A stretch of DNA of 64,000 nucleotides from an uncultured Fretibacterium sp. (GCA_937911045.1 CALEPX010000030.1:8774-72773), one strand, 5' to 3'. Shown: positions 1-9,593, counted from the first letter of the stretch. Translations and numbers: made by a program. Notes: generated from the sequence alone by a model not told the origin.

Positions 1-117
1 GGTGATACTGACGAATTTGAGGGCTGCAATTTGAATTTCGGATTTACAGGCGTTTTTACGTTGATGGGCTTTGCGCTGATTTACTCTGGGAAAAAATTCT
101 GGCGGGTGAAAAAATAA
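1..117 (+). CDS. C-terminal end of a surface protein with Synergist-CTERM-like tail (partial)
   Basis: Only the last 38 codons are in the window, ending with TAA at 115-117. The visible tail has a Cys (EGCNLNFG), then a hydrophobic stretch of about 15 residues (TGVFTLMGFALIYSG), then a basic end (KKFWRVKK). This is the layout of the Synergist-CTERM sorting tail, known from secreted proteins of Synergistetes; the tail of the 10410 gene has the same plan. The body of the protein lies to the left, so its function cannot be stated. The next gene starts 18 bases on and may be cotranscribed. Confidence 0.7.
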   Translation, partial: GDTDEFEGCNLNFGFTGVFTLMGFALIYSGKKFWRVKK

Positions 118-135
118 TCCGCGGAGGTGCATAGC

Positions 136-1782
136 ATGTTCAGAAAAATTTTTGTGTTAGTAAGTGTGTTAGTAATATTTTCGGGAACGGCGTTTGCTGC
201 TGAGATCGATCTTGCAAAAGCTCTCGCGTCCGGTGAAGCTACGAAAGTTACGATTGCTCCGTTAATCGACGGCGAAGTTCTGAAAGTTGACTGGTACGTT
301 GCGCCATATCTTGCAAAAGCGAATCGTCCGGAAGATCAGCGGATTAATATTTACGTTCCGGAAAATGCCAGCGAAAAATCACCGGTCTTATTCGTGATTA
401 ACAACGGCGGTTGGTTCATGGACGATTACGCTGCAACAGTCGGAGATCGTGACGGAATCGCTATCAGAGACGGCGTGAATTACCAGACTGAAATTGACGC
501 AGGCGATGATTTGTCAAAAGGTCGTGAACAATTCAGCGCAATGGCTCTCAAACGCGGATTTGTTGTCGTGTCATACGGTGCGAGATCAAGAGGCAACGGC
601 GCAACAGACGGGAAATTTCTCGGACATTCACCGGCTACAGCAGTCGATACGAAAGCAGCAATCAGATATTTACGCGCAAATCGTGAGTTCTTGAAAGTTG
701 CTGACACGGATCGAATTATCGCGAACGGAACTTCAGGCGGCGGCGCAATGACGAGTTTGATCGCAGCAAGCGGAAACAGTCCGGATTTCTTCGAGTTTCT
801 GTACGATGTCGGAGCAGCTGGAATTTCGCAAAATCCAGACGGAACTTTCACGAGTGATCCCGAAATCGGCGATGAGATTTTCGCGGCTATGGCGTATTGT
901 CCGATTACGGATCTTGGTCACGCGGACGCGGCTTATGAATTTACGTATAATTCTACACGTGCAAAATTATTCGCGGCCGGAAATCTTGATTACTCAGAAG
1001 CAGGTGCAGCAAGTCAGGATATTATGCGCAAATCAGATTTGTTAAAAGCAGAATACGCCGATTACGTGAACTCGTTAAATCTCAAACGCAAAGATGGCTC
1101 GCAATTAACGTCTGAGAATCTTGAAGCAGAAATCGTGAATTTGATGACGGCTGAAATTGACAAAACGATTCAGGAAATCGGCATCGAGAAAATGCGCGCG
1201 GATATTGCAAATTCGAAATGGCACGGAAATTCTTGGCTGATTCTGAATGACGACGAGACTTACGCGTACGATTTTGACGCACACAAATATTTCGTCGCGA
1301 TGAATACGAAGCTCAAGATTGCTCCGGCGTTCAGCAATTCCGGAATTTACGAGCCTCAGCAGCAGAACGAGGATAATTTGTTCGGCAGCATTTATGATAG
1401 TTACAGCCCGTTTGAGTTCCTGTCCTGGAACGAGGATTCCGTGAAAAATAATTCTGTCGGGAAAGATGACACGAATTTGACTTGGGACGAGTACATGCAA
1501 ACTGAAGGCGGCAAAAATCTCGCGTTCCAGATTAAGATGACTTCTCCGTTTGATTATCTCACGCGCGAAAATAATGTCACAACTGCGCCGTATTGGTACG
1601 TTAGATGGGGCATGAAAGATCGTGATTCGTCATTTGCTCTTGAAACGGTGTTTTATCACGAGCTGATGAATTGCGAAAGGATTCGGGATTTGAATTTCGG
1701 CTTTGCTTGGCTGTTTCCTCATTCAGGAAATTATGACGCGAAAGAGGCGTTCGAATGGCTTGACTCAGTTTTGGGAAAATAA
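136..1782 (+). CDS. secreted alpha/beta hydrolase, tannase/feruloyl-esterase-like
   Basis: A 548-residue exported serine hydrolase. The first 22 residues form a signal peptide (MFRKIFVLVSVLVIF...TAFA). The nucleophile elbow GTSGGG puts the catalytic Ser near residue 200, an upstream NNGGWF resembles the oxyanion motif, and candidate acid and His lie near the end (KDRDSS and FPHSGNYD). This matches the bacterial subtype-B tannase/BD-FAE group, which cleaves esters of plant phenolics, but substrate is inferred. GTG at 127 is in frame, but GGAGGTG at 123-129 fits ATG 136 much better. A strong terminator follows at 1817. Confidence 0.72.
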   Translation: MFRKIFVLVSVLVIFSGTAFAAEIDLAKALASGEATKVTIAPLIDGEVLKVDWYVAPYLAKANRPEDQRINIYVPENASEKSPVLFVINNGGWFMDDYAATVGDRDGIAIRDGVNYQTEIDAGDDLSKGREQFSAMALKRGFVVVSYGARSRGNGATDGKFLGHSPATAVDTKAAIRYLRANREFLKVADTDRIIANGTSGGGAMTSLIAASGNSPDFFEFLYDVGAAGISQNPDGTFTSDPEIGDEIFAAMAYCPITDLGHADAAYEFTYNSTRAKLFAAGNLDYSEAGAASQDIMRKSDLLKAEYADYVNSLNLKRKDGSQLTSENLEAEIVNLMTAEIDKTIQEIGIEKMRADIANSKWHGNSWLILNDDETYAYDFDAHKYFVAMNTKLKIAPAFSNSGIYEPQQQNEDNLFGSIYDSYSPFEFLSWNEDSVKNNSVGKDDTNLTWDEYMQTEGGKNLAFQIKMTSPFDYLTRENNVTTAPYWYVRWGMKDRDSSFALETVFYHELMNCERIRDLNFGFAWLFPHSGNYDAKEAFEWLDSVLGK

Positions 1783-1816
1783 TTTGCTCGTGAAAATTTT
1801 GCGAGAATTTTTTGGG

Positions 1817-1848
1817 ACGGGGCTTTGATAGTGAAGTCCCGTTTTTTT
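1817..1848 (+). terminator. Rho-independent terminator
   Basis: Nine-base-pair stem ACGGGGCTT / AAGTCCCGT (one G-T pair) with an 8-base loop, followed by seven T. It closes the hydrolase transcript. Confidence 0.85.
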
Positions 1849-1956
1849 GCGCGTCGATATTCAGAAAGTTTGTGTTATCATTCAGGCAAGAATTTTTGGA
1901 AAGGCGGCTATCTTTAATTGACAGCTAATGATAATAAATCCGGGTTGCCGGAAAAT

Positions 1957-3109
1957 ATGAATTTCAAGAATAATTTGGAAGAACTGCTCGCTCTCAAACA
2001 GGCGATGCAGGACAGTCTTTGACTTGCCCGTTCTAAAATCACAGTCCGAGAAATTATCGGGAATAACTGCACAGCCAGATTTTTGGGAACTGGATTCGCG
2101 CGAGGAAATTCTCAGGCAATTATCCGGTATAAATTCCAAGCTGGATAATTTCAAGCACATTTGCTCAGAATGCGATGACCTGATCGTTCTCGAAGAATTG
2201 ATTCGCGATTCGGATTCGGATTCGGATTCTAATTCGGATTCCAGTTCTGAATTGAAACGCGAATTTCTGGAACGTGCGTCTGAATTGCGAAAGTTGCTCG
2301 AACGTTATAATTTGCTGCTGCTCCTGAACGAAAATTATGATTCGTCAAATGCGATCTTGATGGTTCACGCCGGTTCTGGCGGTTTGGATTCTCAGGATTG
2401 GGCGGGAATGCTGCTGCGAATGTATTTACGTTACGCTGAACGTGAAGGTTTCAAGACTAACATAATCGAATCGATTGAGGACGAAGGCTCGGGAATTAAA
2501 TCTGCGACAGTTATGATTGCGGGAGAATATGCGTACGGATTTTTGAAGGCAGAGCGCGGAGTTCACAGGCTCGTGAGAATTTCACCGTTTGATTCGGCTC
2601 ACAGAAGGCACACGAGTTTCGCGTCAGTTTTGGTTTCCCCGGAAATTTCGGACGATGTTGGCATCGAGATTAAGCCCGAAGATTTGAAAATCGACACGTT
2701 CAGAGCAAGCGGCGCAGGCGGTCAATACGTGAACAGAACAGATTCAGCCGTTAGAATCACGCATATCCCGACCGGAATCGTCGTAACTTGTCAGAACGAG
2801 AGATCACAGCACATGAATCGCGAATTGGCAATGCACGTTTTGAAAAGCAGATTGTATGACATTGCGCTTCAAGAACGTCAGGAACATTTGGCTTCGGTTG
2901 TTGGTGACAAGAAAGAGACAACATGGGGCAGCCAGATTAGATCATATGTTTTGCACCCGTACACGCTCGTGAAAGATCATCGCACGAATTTCGAGAAGGG
3001 AAATGTTCAAGCAGTTTTGGACGGAGATATTAACGAGTTCATCATGGCATATCTTAAACAGAAAGCAAAATCTAACTCGTCAAACATGAAGGTTTTGGAC
3101 AATGCGTAA
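1957..3109 (+). CDS. prfB: peptide chain release factor 2, made by programmed +1 frameshift
   Basis: RF2 terminates translation at UGA and UAA. Reading starts in one frame at ATG 1957 (TTG 1918 is an in-frame alternative), gives 21 codons, and meets CTT TGA C at 2017-2023, the classical autoregulatory +1 slippage site, with an SD-like AGGA three bases before CTT. The main frame then runs to 3109, giving 383 residues. SPF (SPFDSAHRRH) for stop recognition and GGQ (ASGAGGQYVN) for peptidyl release are both present. A Ser/Asp repeat encoded by GATTCG hexamers (2207-2242) sits in the N-terminal helical domain. The stop overlaps the next gene by 8 bases. Confidence 0.95.
2014..2023 (+). promoter_or_regulatory. 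RF2 programmed frameshift site
   Basis: CTTTGAC at 2017-2023: CTT slips to TTT at a UGA stop, which RF2 itself reads, so low RF2 raises frameshifting. CAGGAC just upstream gives the spaced SD-like stimulator. The frames before and after match RF2 domain 1, which supports real use. Confidence 0.92.
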
Positions 3110-4808
3110 ATTTGTATTCATAGCGATATTTCTCGCAGCAATTTTCCCTGAGAGAATCTTTGCAGCGAATTTCGTCCCGGAGCAGAAAATTCTCCCCGTA
3201 AACCAGATTAAATCCGGAGCGTCCGGTTACATGCTTACGGTTTTACAGGGCATGAAGCCGTCGAGAATCCCGATCAAAATCGTCAGTGTAGTTCCTCAGA
3301 AACCTGCGAAGGATATTTCGGATTTGATATTAATTCGCCTGTTGAATCACACGTTGCTTGCGCGCGGAATGAGCGGTTCACCTGTGTACGTTGGCGGAAA
3401 ATTAATCGGCGCAGTTTCCAGCGGTTGGGAATTGAGCGATCATTCACTTGCATACGTGACACCGATTGAGTCGATGTGCAAAATTTTTGATGACGCGAAT
3501 CCTGCGAGTGAATCCGGATTTGCGAATCACGCCGGAGTTTTCACGATTTCAGGCATAAACAGCAGGCACGTGATCGAAAAATTAGAGCGTTCACTTGGAA
3601 TTGAATTTGTCTCTGGGATTTCGTCAGGAGCGCGGGGATTTCTGCAACCTGAGAATTACGTTTTCAAACCCGGGGATTCGCTCGCAGCTTTGCTAGTCTG
3701 GGGAGATGTTGAGATTTCGTCAACTGGAGTTGTCACAGCGACTTCAAGTGACGGAAAATTTCTTGCATTCGGACACCCGTTTTTGCAGCACGGCAGCGCG
3801 AATTATCCGGCAGCACGGGCGTTCATTCATGAGACGGTCAAAAGCACATCGTTCCCGTTCAAGTTGTCAAGTCCGATCGCAATTTCAGGGACGATTACTC
3901 ACGACAAAAAATCCGGGTTGGGCGGTCAAGTCGGTTATTACGCAGCGTCAATCCCGAACGAGTTGGTGTTCAAGAATCTGGATAATAACACTCGCGAAAG
4001 TTTCCAGTTTCGAGTTATTGCCGATGAATTTCTCAGCGCGAATTTGCTCGAAGGAGTTTACAGCGGATTAATCGAATCAGCTTGGGGGCGTAAAGGCGCA
4101 GGAACTATGTCAGTGAATTTGCGAATCGATGCGAAAGGTGTCGAGAATGGCTGGGCGCGTCGTGATGTATTTTTCTCGGACGAGAATATTTCGGCGAATT
4201 GTTTCAAGCAGGCGTCGCAGATTATAAAAGCGTTTTTGACACAGCCGTTTTACAGCGCGATGCCGATTGCGTTTCGTGTTGAAGTCGAAGCTACACAGAA
4301 TCCGCAAGTCCTGATAATCGAGGATATTCAAACAGTCAATCATGCGAAACCCGGTGAGGAGTTCGAAGTTGCCGTCACGTTGAGACCTTGGAGAGGCGAG
4401 AGATTCACGAAGAAATTCACGCTGCGAATCCCCGAAGATGCTACTGGTGTAAGTGAGCTGATAGTTCGCGGCGGAGGTACGCAACCGATGTCACAGCTGG
4501 CAGTCGATGAAGGTTGGAAATCTATTGACAGTTTGGGATTGATGCTTCGGGAAATTCGTGCACTCGATGCGAATAACCAGTTGATAATCGAGCTATCGAA
4601 CGACAATATTGATAACGCGCTTAAAAAAGCTATGGCTAAACGCAAATCTTCACGCAAAAATTTCGATGACGCACTTTTGCCCGAACAGCAGGAATACCTG
4701 AGCGAGACCAAAGCACGCAGAATCCGGGAAGGCACGCTGAGAATATTCAGTTCGGATTATCTTGTTGACGGCATGATGAAGAGAATAATTCACACGGACG
4801 AGAAATAA
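3102..4808 (+). CDS. secreted SpoIVB-type (S55) serine peptidase domain protein
   Basis: A 568-residue exported protein with a signal peptide at 1-21 and no other clear membrane segment. GMSGSPVY at residues 90-96 matches the S55 peptidase Ser motif, followed by KLIGAVSSGW. A GHPF motif with a candidate catalytic His is at residue 225, so His comes after Ser, the reverse of Bacillus SpoIVB. Families of this layout occur in non-sporulating diderms; targets are unknown. The last 100 residues are charged. ATG overlaps prfB by 8 bases, and tmk follows by 2 bases, so it belongs to the same operon. No spore role is implied. Confidence 0.7.
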   Translation: MRKFVFIAIFLAAIFPERIFAANFVPEQKILPVNQIKSGASGYMLTVLQGMKPSRIPIKIVSVVPQKPAKDISDLILIRLLNHTLLARGMSGSPVYVGGKLIGAVSSGWELSDHSLAYVTPIESMCKIFDDANPASESGFANHAGVFTISGINSRHVIEKLERSLGIEFVSGISSGARGFLQPENYVFKPGDSLAALLVWGDVEISSTGVVTATSSDGKFLAFGHPFLQHGSANYPAARAFIHETVKSTSFPFKLSSPIAISGTITHDKKSGLGGQVGYYAASIPNELVFKNLDNNTRESFQFRVIADEFLSANLLEGVYSGLIESAWGRKGAGTMSVNLRIDAKGVENGWARRDVFFSDENISANCFKQASQIIKAFLTQPFYSAMPIAFRVEVEATQNPQVLIIEDIQTVNHAKPGEEFEVAVTLRPWRGERFTKKFTLRIPEDATGVSELIVRGGGTQPMSQLAVDEGWKSIDSLGLMLREIRALDANNQLIIELSNDNIDNALKKAMAKRKSSRKNFDDALLPEQQEYLSETKARRIREGTLRIFSSDYLVDGMMKRIIHTDEK

Positions 4809-4810
4809 TC

Positions 4811-5452
4811 ATGAGATACGAAAATTTGTTCATAACGATTGAGGGAATCGATGGCTGCGGAAAATCTACACAATCTGAGAGAATCTGCGAATGGCTGACG
4901 AGTTTGAATGACTGCGAGACGCTCAGAACTTTTGAACCGGGTGGCTGGTCTGGGGGGAAAATTCTGCGCGAGGTGATTTTGCGTGACGAGAATTTTTCGG
5001 GAATGTCGGAGTTATTTCTGTTCTTGGCTGATCGGGCTGGTCATGTTGAGAAAAAGATTCTGCCTGCGCTGCGTTCGGGTAAAAATGTCGTGTGCGAGAG
5101 ATACGTTGACTCGACGATTGCGTATCAGGCTTCAGGTCACGGGATCGAGAATGTTCGGGAAATTCTTAGTGCGTGTAAATTCCCGGAGCCGGATTTGACG
5201 GTGTTGCTTGATATTGCGCCGGAACTTGCGATTAAGCGTGTGAAGAATCGCGGCGAAAATTCCGGTGATAAATTCGAATCTGAGGGCGTGAAATTCATGC
5301 GTAAAGTTCGCGGCGAGTATGTGAATCTGGCAAACGAAAATCCGGGACGCTTCCTGAAAATTCCGGTTCTTGAGAATGATTCGGAATCTGAAATTTTCGG
5401 GAAAATAATTTCGGGTATTAAGGGGAGAAATTTGTCGTGCCAATTCAGGTAA
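4811..5452 (+). CDS. tmk: thymidylate kinase
   Basis: Phosphorylates dTMP to dTDP with ATP in the cytoplasm. The P-loop GIDGCGKST is at residues 12-20, the conserved ERYVDSTIAYQ substrate segment near residue 95, and a short lid region (RVKNRGENSGDKFE) follows. At 213 residues it has the usual family length. It sits between the S55 protease gene and yaaR, with its last 16 bases overlapping yaaR, in the common tmk-yaaR-holB order of Firmicutes and Synergistetes. Confidence 0.93.
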   Translation: MRYENLFITIEGIDGCGKSTQSERICEWLTSLNDCETLRTFEPGGWSGGKILREVILRDENFSGMSELFLFLADRAGHVEKKILPALRSGKNVVCERYVDSTIAYQASGHGIENVREILSACKFPEPDLTVLLDIAPELAIKRVKNRGENSGDKFESEGVKFMRKVRGEYVNLANENPGRFLKIPVLENDSESEIFGKIISGIKGRNLSCQFR

Positions 5453-5901
5453 AACGCAGAAGTTCGGATTCAGGAGCGCAAACACCGGTTCAGGCTGGCA
5501 AAGTTGAGTACGGCGGTGGCGGCGGTCATCACACGGAAGCAGCCAGTCATGTTGAAATGTCTCCGTTCTCGTTTGAGGCCGCGATGGAGGCGACGGAACT
5601 TGAGGATTTACTGGATCAGCTTTATGAGCTGTCGGATAGGCTCTCAGTTTTTCCGGGCGGGAAATTGATTCAGGAATACAGGAGCGTTTTGCACGAGTTG
5701 CTGAAGCGTGCGTCGAAAGGTCTGCGTATTAAACGTGACATGCGCTGGAGGAAAACTGATCGCAAATTATACGTTACGATTGAACGCGCTGAGTCCGCGA
5801 TGGATGAACTGGAAGAAGCGTTTTTGTACGAGGGCGACAGAACGAAAGCTTTGGCACTGATGGAGGAAATCAAAGGTTGTCTGATCTCGCTGTTAATGTA
5901 G
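5437..5901 (+). CDS. YaaR/DUF327 family protein
   Basis: A 154-residue protein that matches the YaaR family in its last 100 residues (ELEDLLDQLYELSDRLS..., KRASKGLRIKRDMRWRKTDRKLYVTI...). The molecular function is not known; the family is found next to tmk and holB. The first 45 residues are Gly/His-rich (GGGGGHH) and look unstructured. The GTG start at 5437 has AGGGGAG about 12 bases upstream and lies inside the end of tmk; the stop lies inside holB. These overlaps suggest translational coupling. Confidence 0.8.
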   Translation: MPIQVKRRSSDSGAQTPVQAGKVEYGGGGGHHTEAASHVEMSPFSFEAAMEATELEDLLDQLYELSDRLSVFPGGKLIQEYRSVLHELLKRASKGLRIKRDMRWRKTDRKLYVTIERAESAMDELEEAFLYEGDRTKALALMEEIKGCLISLLM

Positions 5902-6713
5902 CCTGGCAGGAATTGCTGAGAGAAGCCGCGATTCAAAATCCACACACACGAGCGATAATTGCGCCGCAGAAATGGCACATGCAAATTGCAGAATCACTCG
6001 CGAAAATCATGCTGAAATCTGAGAGAAATATTCTTGAGAATCCGGACTTGCTGATAATTGGCAGTCTCGAAAAAGCTCCGAATATTGAAGCCTGCAGAAA
6101 TTTGATTCGGGATATTGCTCTGAAACCTGTGAATGCGGATTGCAGACTGGCAGTGATTCTCTCGGCTGATAAATTGCTTACACACGCCGCGAACAGTTTA
6201 TTAAAACTCGCCGAAGAACCGCCGTCATATGCGTACCTGCTGTTCTTGATGGAGGACGCGAGATTTTTCCTGCCGACGCTGAAGAGCCGATCTCGCTGCA
6301 ATATTTTGTGCGATTTCGATGATGAGAGAGAGCCGGAAATTTCAGCCAAGCACGTTCCCAAAAGTGATTCAGATTGGGTCGAATGGCTGGAGCAAGTTCG
6401 GAAATTTTCTGCGAAATCAGAGAGTGATTCAGGTTCGGGGAAATCTCGCAAGAAAGCTAAGTCAGGATCAGAATCAGGATCGGAATCGGAATTGGGATTG
6501 GGATTGGAATCTAAGCCGGATTTTCTTGTGAACGAGTTGAAATCATGGGTTGCGTGTGCTGTGAGTGACGGGGATTTTGAACTCGCCGCGAAACTTGAGA
6601 ATTTGCGTGTGATTGCGTCCGAGAGAAATTTGTCGCTTCAAATGATGTCGGACTTGTTGATCTTGATCTTGAAAGACGCGTTTGTCGAGAAATTTGATGT
6701 TGCGAATGAATGA
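5877..6713 (+). CDS. holB: DNA polymerase III delta' subunit-like protein
   Basis: A 278-residue clamp-loader relative. The conserved section reads LLKLAEEPPSYAYLLFLMED then TLKSRSR, typical of delta' sensor regions; no P-loop is seen, as expected for delta'. A low-complexity Ser/Glu/Lys insert at about residues 180-212, encoded by GGATC/GGAATC repeats (6461-6512), splits the AAA part from the C-terminal helices. The TTG start at 5877 is chosen because GGAGG at 5862-5866 is well placed and the frame overlaps yaaR. The protein is shorter than E. coli HolB. Confidence 0.8.
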   Translation: MSDLAVNVAWQELLREAAIQNPHTRAIIAPQKWHMQIAESLAKIMLKSERNILENPDLLIIGSLEKAPNIEACRNLIRDIALKPVNADCRLAVILSADKLLTHAANSLLKLAEEPPSYAYLLFLMEDARFFLPTLKSRSRCNILCDFDDEREPEISAKHVPKSDSDWVEWLEQVRKFSAKSESDSGSGKSRKKAKSGSESGSESELGLGLESKPDFLVNELKSWVACAVSDGDFELAAKLENLRVIASERNLSLQMMSDLLILILKDAFVEKFDVANE

Positions 6714-7843
6714 GAGAAGGGAAAATAAATTTGAGAGTATATTTGACGGTATTCGGGAAGCCTCGCTATCTGGGAATTGCGAAAATCAGGAACGAAATAT
6801 ACGAGGCAAACAGCAATTTTTTTGAGAAGCACTGCAATAGCTGGGTAGTTTTGCAAACACAACGCGGACTTGAACTCGGATTAATTGCCGGCGCACTTTC
6901 GCCCGAACAGGAGGACAAATACAAATTTGCTACGTCTAAGTTTGAGGATTCGACTGAGAAAATATTGCAAAGTGTCGAGTTTGTGAGAATTGCTGACGAA
7001 GGGAAAATTGCGAATTATTACCGGCAGCGGCGCGATGAAGCTATGTTTCTGGTAAGAGCGCGTGAGATTGCATTGCAGCACAACTTGAAAATGAAGCTCG
7101 TTGATGTTGAGTACACGCTTGATCGCAAAAAGATGTATGTTTACTTCACGTCTGAGCAACGGGTTGATTTCAGGGTGTACGTTCGCGAGTTGGCGCATGA
7201 GTTTAAGACGAGAATCGAGATGCGTCAGATTGGCTTTCGTGATGAAGCTAGAATCGTTCGGGGGATTGCGTCGTGCGGCAGACCGTGTTGCTGTAGTTAC
7301 TGGCTGCGCGGATTTTCGTCTATTGGCATAAAAATGGTCAAAGAGCAAAAGTTTGAACTGAATCCCACGAAGATTTCCGGATTATGCGGCAGATTGATGT
7401 GTTGCATGTCGTACGAACAATCGTTGTATAGCGAATTATGGGCGAAACTTCCCGGACCCGGCTCGAAAATCAAGACTGATCAGGGGTTTTACGTTCTTGA
7501 GAGTTTGGACATCGGGCGCGAATACGTTCACGTGAGATTTCCGTCTGGAAGATTGGTCTCGATTGCAATTTCTGAATTTCAGGATTTCCAGGAGACTGTT
7601 CTGAGCGGCAAAGAATGGGAGAACGCAAACACTCCGAAAACACCGACAGTTTCAGCACGGCGAGTTCGTGTTTTACGCGGAGCTCGTTCCGGGTATTCTC
7701 AGGATCAAAAACCCGATAGAAAGCCTGACAAGAAATCTGAGCGTAAATCGCAAAAAAAATTCAAGAGAAAGCATCGTTACTCAAAAAGAACGGATTCAAA
7801 GCGAACAGGTTCAAAGAAAGCAGGTGGAAAACATGAGTCATAA
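6710..7843 (+). CDS. ricT: PSP1-domain protein, RicT/YaaT-like
   Basis: A 377-residue protein with the PSP1 core and the Cys cluster of RicT: CGRPCCC near residue 190 and CGRLMCC near residue 225. In Bacillus, RicT forms an iron-sulfur Ric complex with YlbF and YmcA that affects RNA processing; that role here is inferred. The last 60 residues are a Lys/Arg/Ser tail of repeated dipeptides (DRKPDKKSERKS...), likely a disordered nucleic-acid-binding extension. ATG overlaps holB by 4 bases (ATGA) and the end overlaps punA by 11 bases. Confidence 0.88.
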   Translation: MREGKINLRVYLTVFGKPRYLGIAKIRNEIYEANSNFFEKHCNSWVVLQTQRGLELGLIAGALSPEQEDKYKFATSKFEDSTEKILQSVEFVRIADEGKIANYYRQRRDEAMFLVRAREIALQHNLKMKLVDVEYTLDRKKMYVYFTSEQRVDFRVYVRELAHEFKTRIEMRQIGFRDEARIVRGIASCGRPCCCSYWLRGFSSIGIKMVKEQKFELNPTKISGLCGRLMCCMSYEQSLYSELWAKLPGPGSKIKTDQGFYVLESLDIGREYVHVRFPSGRLVSIAISEFQDFQETVLSGKEWENANTPKTPTVSARRVRVLRGARSGYSQDQKPDRKPDKKSERKSQKKFKRKHRYSKRTDSKRTGSKKAGGKHES

Positions 7844-8645
7844 TTACGAGAGTGCGTGTGAATCAGCGGAATTTATCCGGAAGTTCTTCAAGCGCGAGGA
7901 ATTACCGGATACAGCGATAGTTCTTGGATCGGGTTTGGGAAGTTTGGTTGAAAGTCTCGATGAGAAAGTTATCTTGCCAAGTTCAGATATACCAAATTTT
8001 CCAGTTTCGACAGCTCCGGGACACGCGGGAAAATTTGTGATCGGCAAGCTGCGAAATTCCCGTGAAGTTGTGATTTTACAGGGGCGTGTGCATTTTTACG
8101 AGTACGGCGCGATGAATGTTGTGACGTTTCCTGTGCGAGTTCTTGCGATGCTGGGCGTGAAAAATTATCTCGCAACGAATGCGTCCGGTGGTGTAAACGC
8201 GGAATTTTCCCCCGGGGATTTGATAGCCGTTCGCGATCACGTGAATTTAATGGGAACGAATCCGTTAATCGGCAAGAATGATTCTCGCTGGAACGAAAGA
8301 TTTCCGGATATGTCGCAAGTGTATGACCCGGAATTTCTGGAGATTTTTCGGAACATGGGTTTGAAAACCGGAATTTACGCTGCATTTTCTGGACCATCGT
8401 TTGAGACACCGGCTGAAGTTCGAATGGCGAAAATTCTCGGGGCGGATTTAGTCGGAATGTCAACGGTTCCGGAAGTTATAGTCGCACACGCAATGGGTCT
8501 GAGAGTTGCTGTGTTATCGTTTGTAGCGAACAAAGCTGCGGGGATTTCCGAGGGGAAATTATCCGGACAAGAAGTTCTGGATATGGCGAAAAATTTCTCG
8601 GGAAAATTCGCGGATATAATCATAGAATTTACGAGCAAGTTATAA
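7833..8645 (+). CDS. punA: purine nucleoside phosphorylase
   Basis: Cleaves purine nucleosides with phosphate to base and ribose-1-phosphate. At 270 residues it matches the trimeric PNP family: VLGSGLG phosphate loop near residue 28, GRVHFYEY, the ATNASGGVN motif, and GPSFETPAE/LGADLVGMST toward the C-terminus. The frame is open upstream to 7668, but that part lies inside ricT; ATG 7833 has AGGTGG just upstream and starts the conserved alignment, so it is chosen. Confidence 0.93.
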   Translation: MSHNYESACESAEFIRKFFKREELPDTAIVLGSGLGSLVESLDEKVILPSSDIPNFPVSTAPGHAGKFVIGKLRNSREVVILQGRVHFYEYGAMNVVTFPVRVLAMLGVKNYLATNASGGVNAEFSPGDLIAVRDHVNLMGTNPLIGKNDSRWNERFPDMSQVYDPEFLEIFRNMGLKTGIYAAFSGPSFETPAEVRMAKILGADLVGMSTVPEVIVAHAMGLRVAVLSFVANKAAGISEGKLSGQEVLDMAKNFSGKFADIIIEFTSKL

Positions 8646-8663
8646 GTAAGAAGGAGTAGTAAT

Positions 8664-9593
8664 TTGAAGTTAAGTAGCAAATTTTTGAGATTGAGTTTGT
8701 TTCTGGTAATTGCGATTTGTTTGGGCAGAGCTGCGAGTGCGAGTGCTTCGACGTGGGTGAATTTCCCGACGAGCTGGGACGTTGGACAGGCGTTCGCGGT
8801 CTCGATAACGTCAACGGCTGAATACACGAATCCGAAAGTTACATGGATGAATCGCGTGATTAATCTTGCTGTCGAAACTGGCGGAGCTGGGAAAATTTCT
8901 TACGCGTTACTCGGCACTGATGTCCGGAATATCAAGCCCGGCGATTATAATATTTCGTTTGAGTTCACACAGGCTAATCGCAAATATTCGGCTTCGGGAA
9001 CAATCACGATAAATCCGCATAATTATCCCAAACGTGAGGAACTGCGCGTCAGTCAAAAAATGGTCAGCCCGTCTAAAAAAGATATGCCCAGAATACGCAA
9101 AGAATCGCAATTAGTCGGAGCAGCTTTGAAAACTATGACGGTTCCGAGAAAATGGACTACACCGCCGATGCAGCCGCTGAAAAATATCACGCTCACGAGC
9201 CATTACGGGACTTATAGACTTTACAACGGCACTCCGCGAGCAGGTCACAACGGAGCAGATATTCGGGCGGCAACAGGAACAGACGTTACAGCACCATTCG
9301 CAGGGACGATAATTCTGACTGGCTTTCATTATTATGCAGGAGGCAGCGTATATATTGACTCAGGGAACGGTGTTATCACGGCATTTTTTCACCTGAGCAA
9401 GATTAACGTGAAAGCTGGAGATCAAGTTGCTAAGGGGCAAATCATCGCGAAAAGCGGCAGCACAGGACGAGTAACGGGACCTCACCTGCATTATAGCTTG
9501 ATTCTTGGCGGTCAATATGTCGATCCGATTCCGTTATTATCAACAAGCATAACGCAAATGTTAAAGAAGGGCACTCAATCTCAGGTCAATTAA
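8664..9593 (+). CDS. secreted M23-family metallopeptidase
   Basis: A 309-residue exported peptidoglycan peptidase or an amidase activator. A signal peptide covers about residues 1-27. A beta-rich N-terminal region is followed by a LytM/M23 domain from about residue 180, with the zinc ligands of GHNGADI and the HLH of GPHLHYS. All expected metal ligands are visible, so it may be catalytic. TTG 8664 is preceded by AAGGAG at 8651-8656, which fixes the start. It follows punA by 18 bases. Confidence 0.85.
   Translation: MKLSSKFLRLSLFLVIAICLGRAASASASTWVNFPTSWDVGQAFAVSITSTAEYTNPKVTWMNRVINLAVETGGAGKISYALLGTDVRNIKPGDYNISFEFTQANRKYSASGTITINPHNYPKREELRVSQKMVSPSKKDMPRIRKESQLVGAALKTMTVPRKWTTPPMQPLKNITLTSHYGTYRLYNGTPRAGHNGADIRAATGTDVTAPFAGTIILTGFHYYAGGSVYIDSGNGVITAFFHLSKINVKAGDQVAKGQIIAKSGSTGRVTGPHLHYSLILGGQYVDPIPLLSTSITQMLKKGTQSQVN

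Noticed and set aside
7668..7832. N-terminal extension of punA
   Set aside because: Lies inside ricT; the Shine-Dalgarno site and the family start point to ATG 7833.
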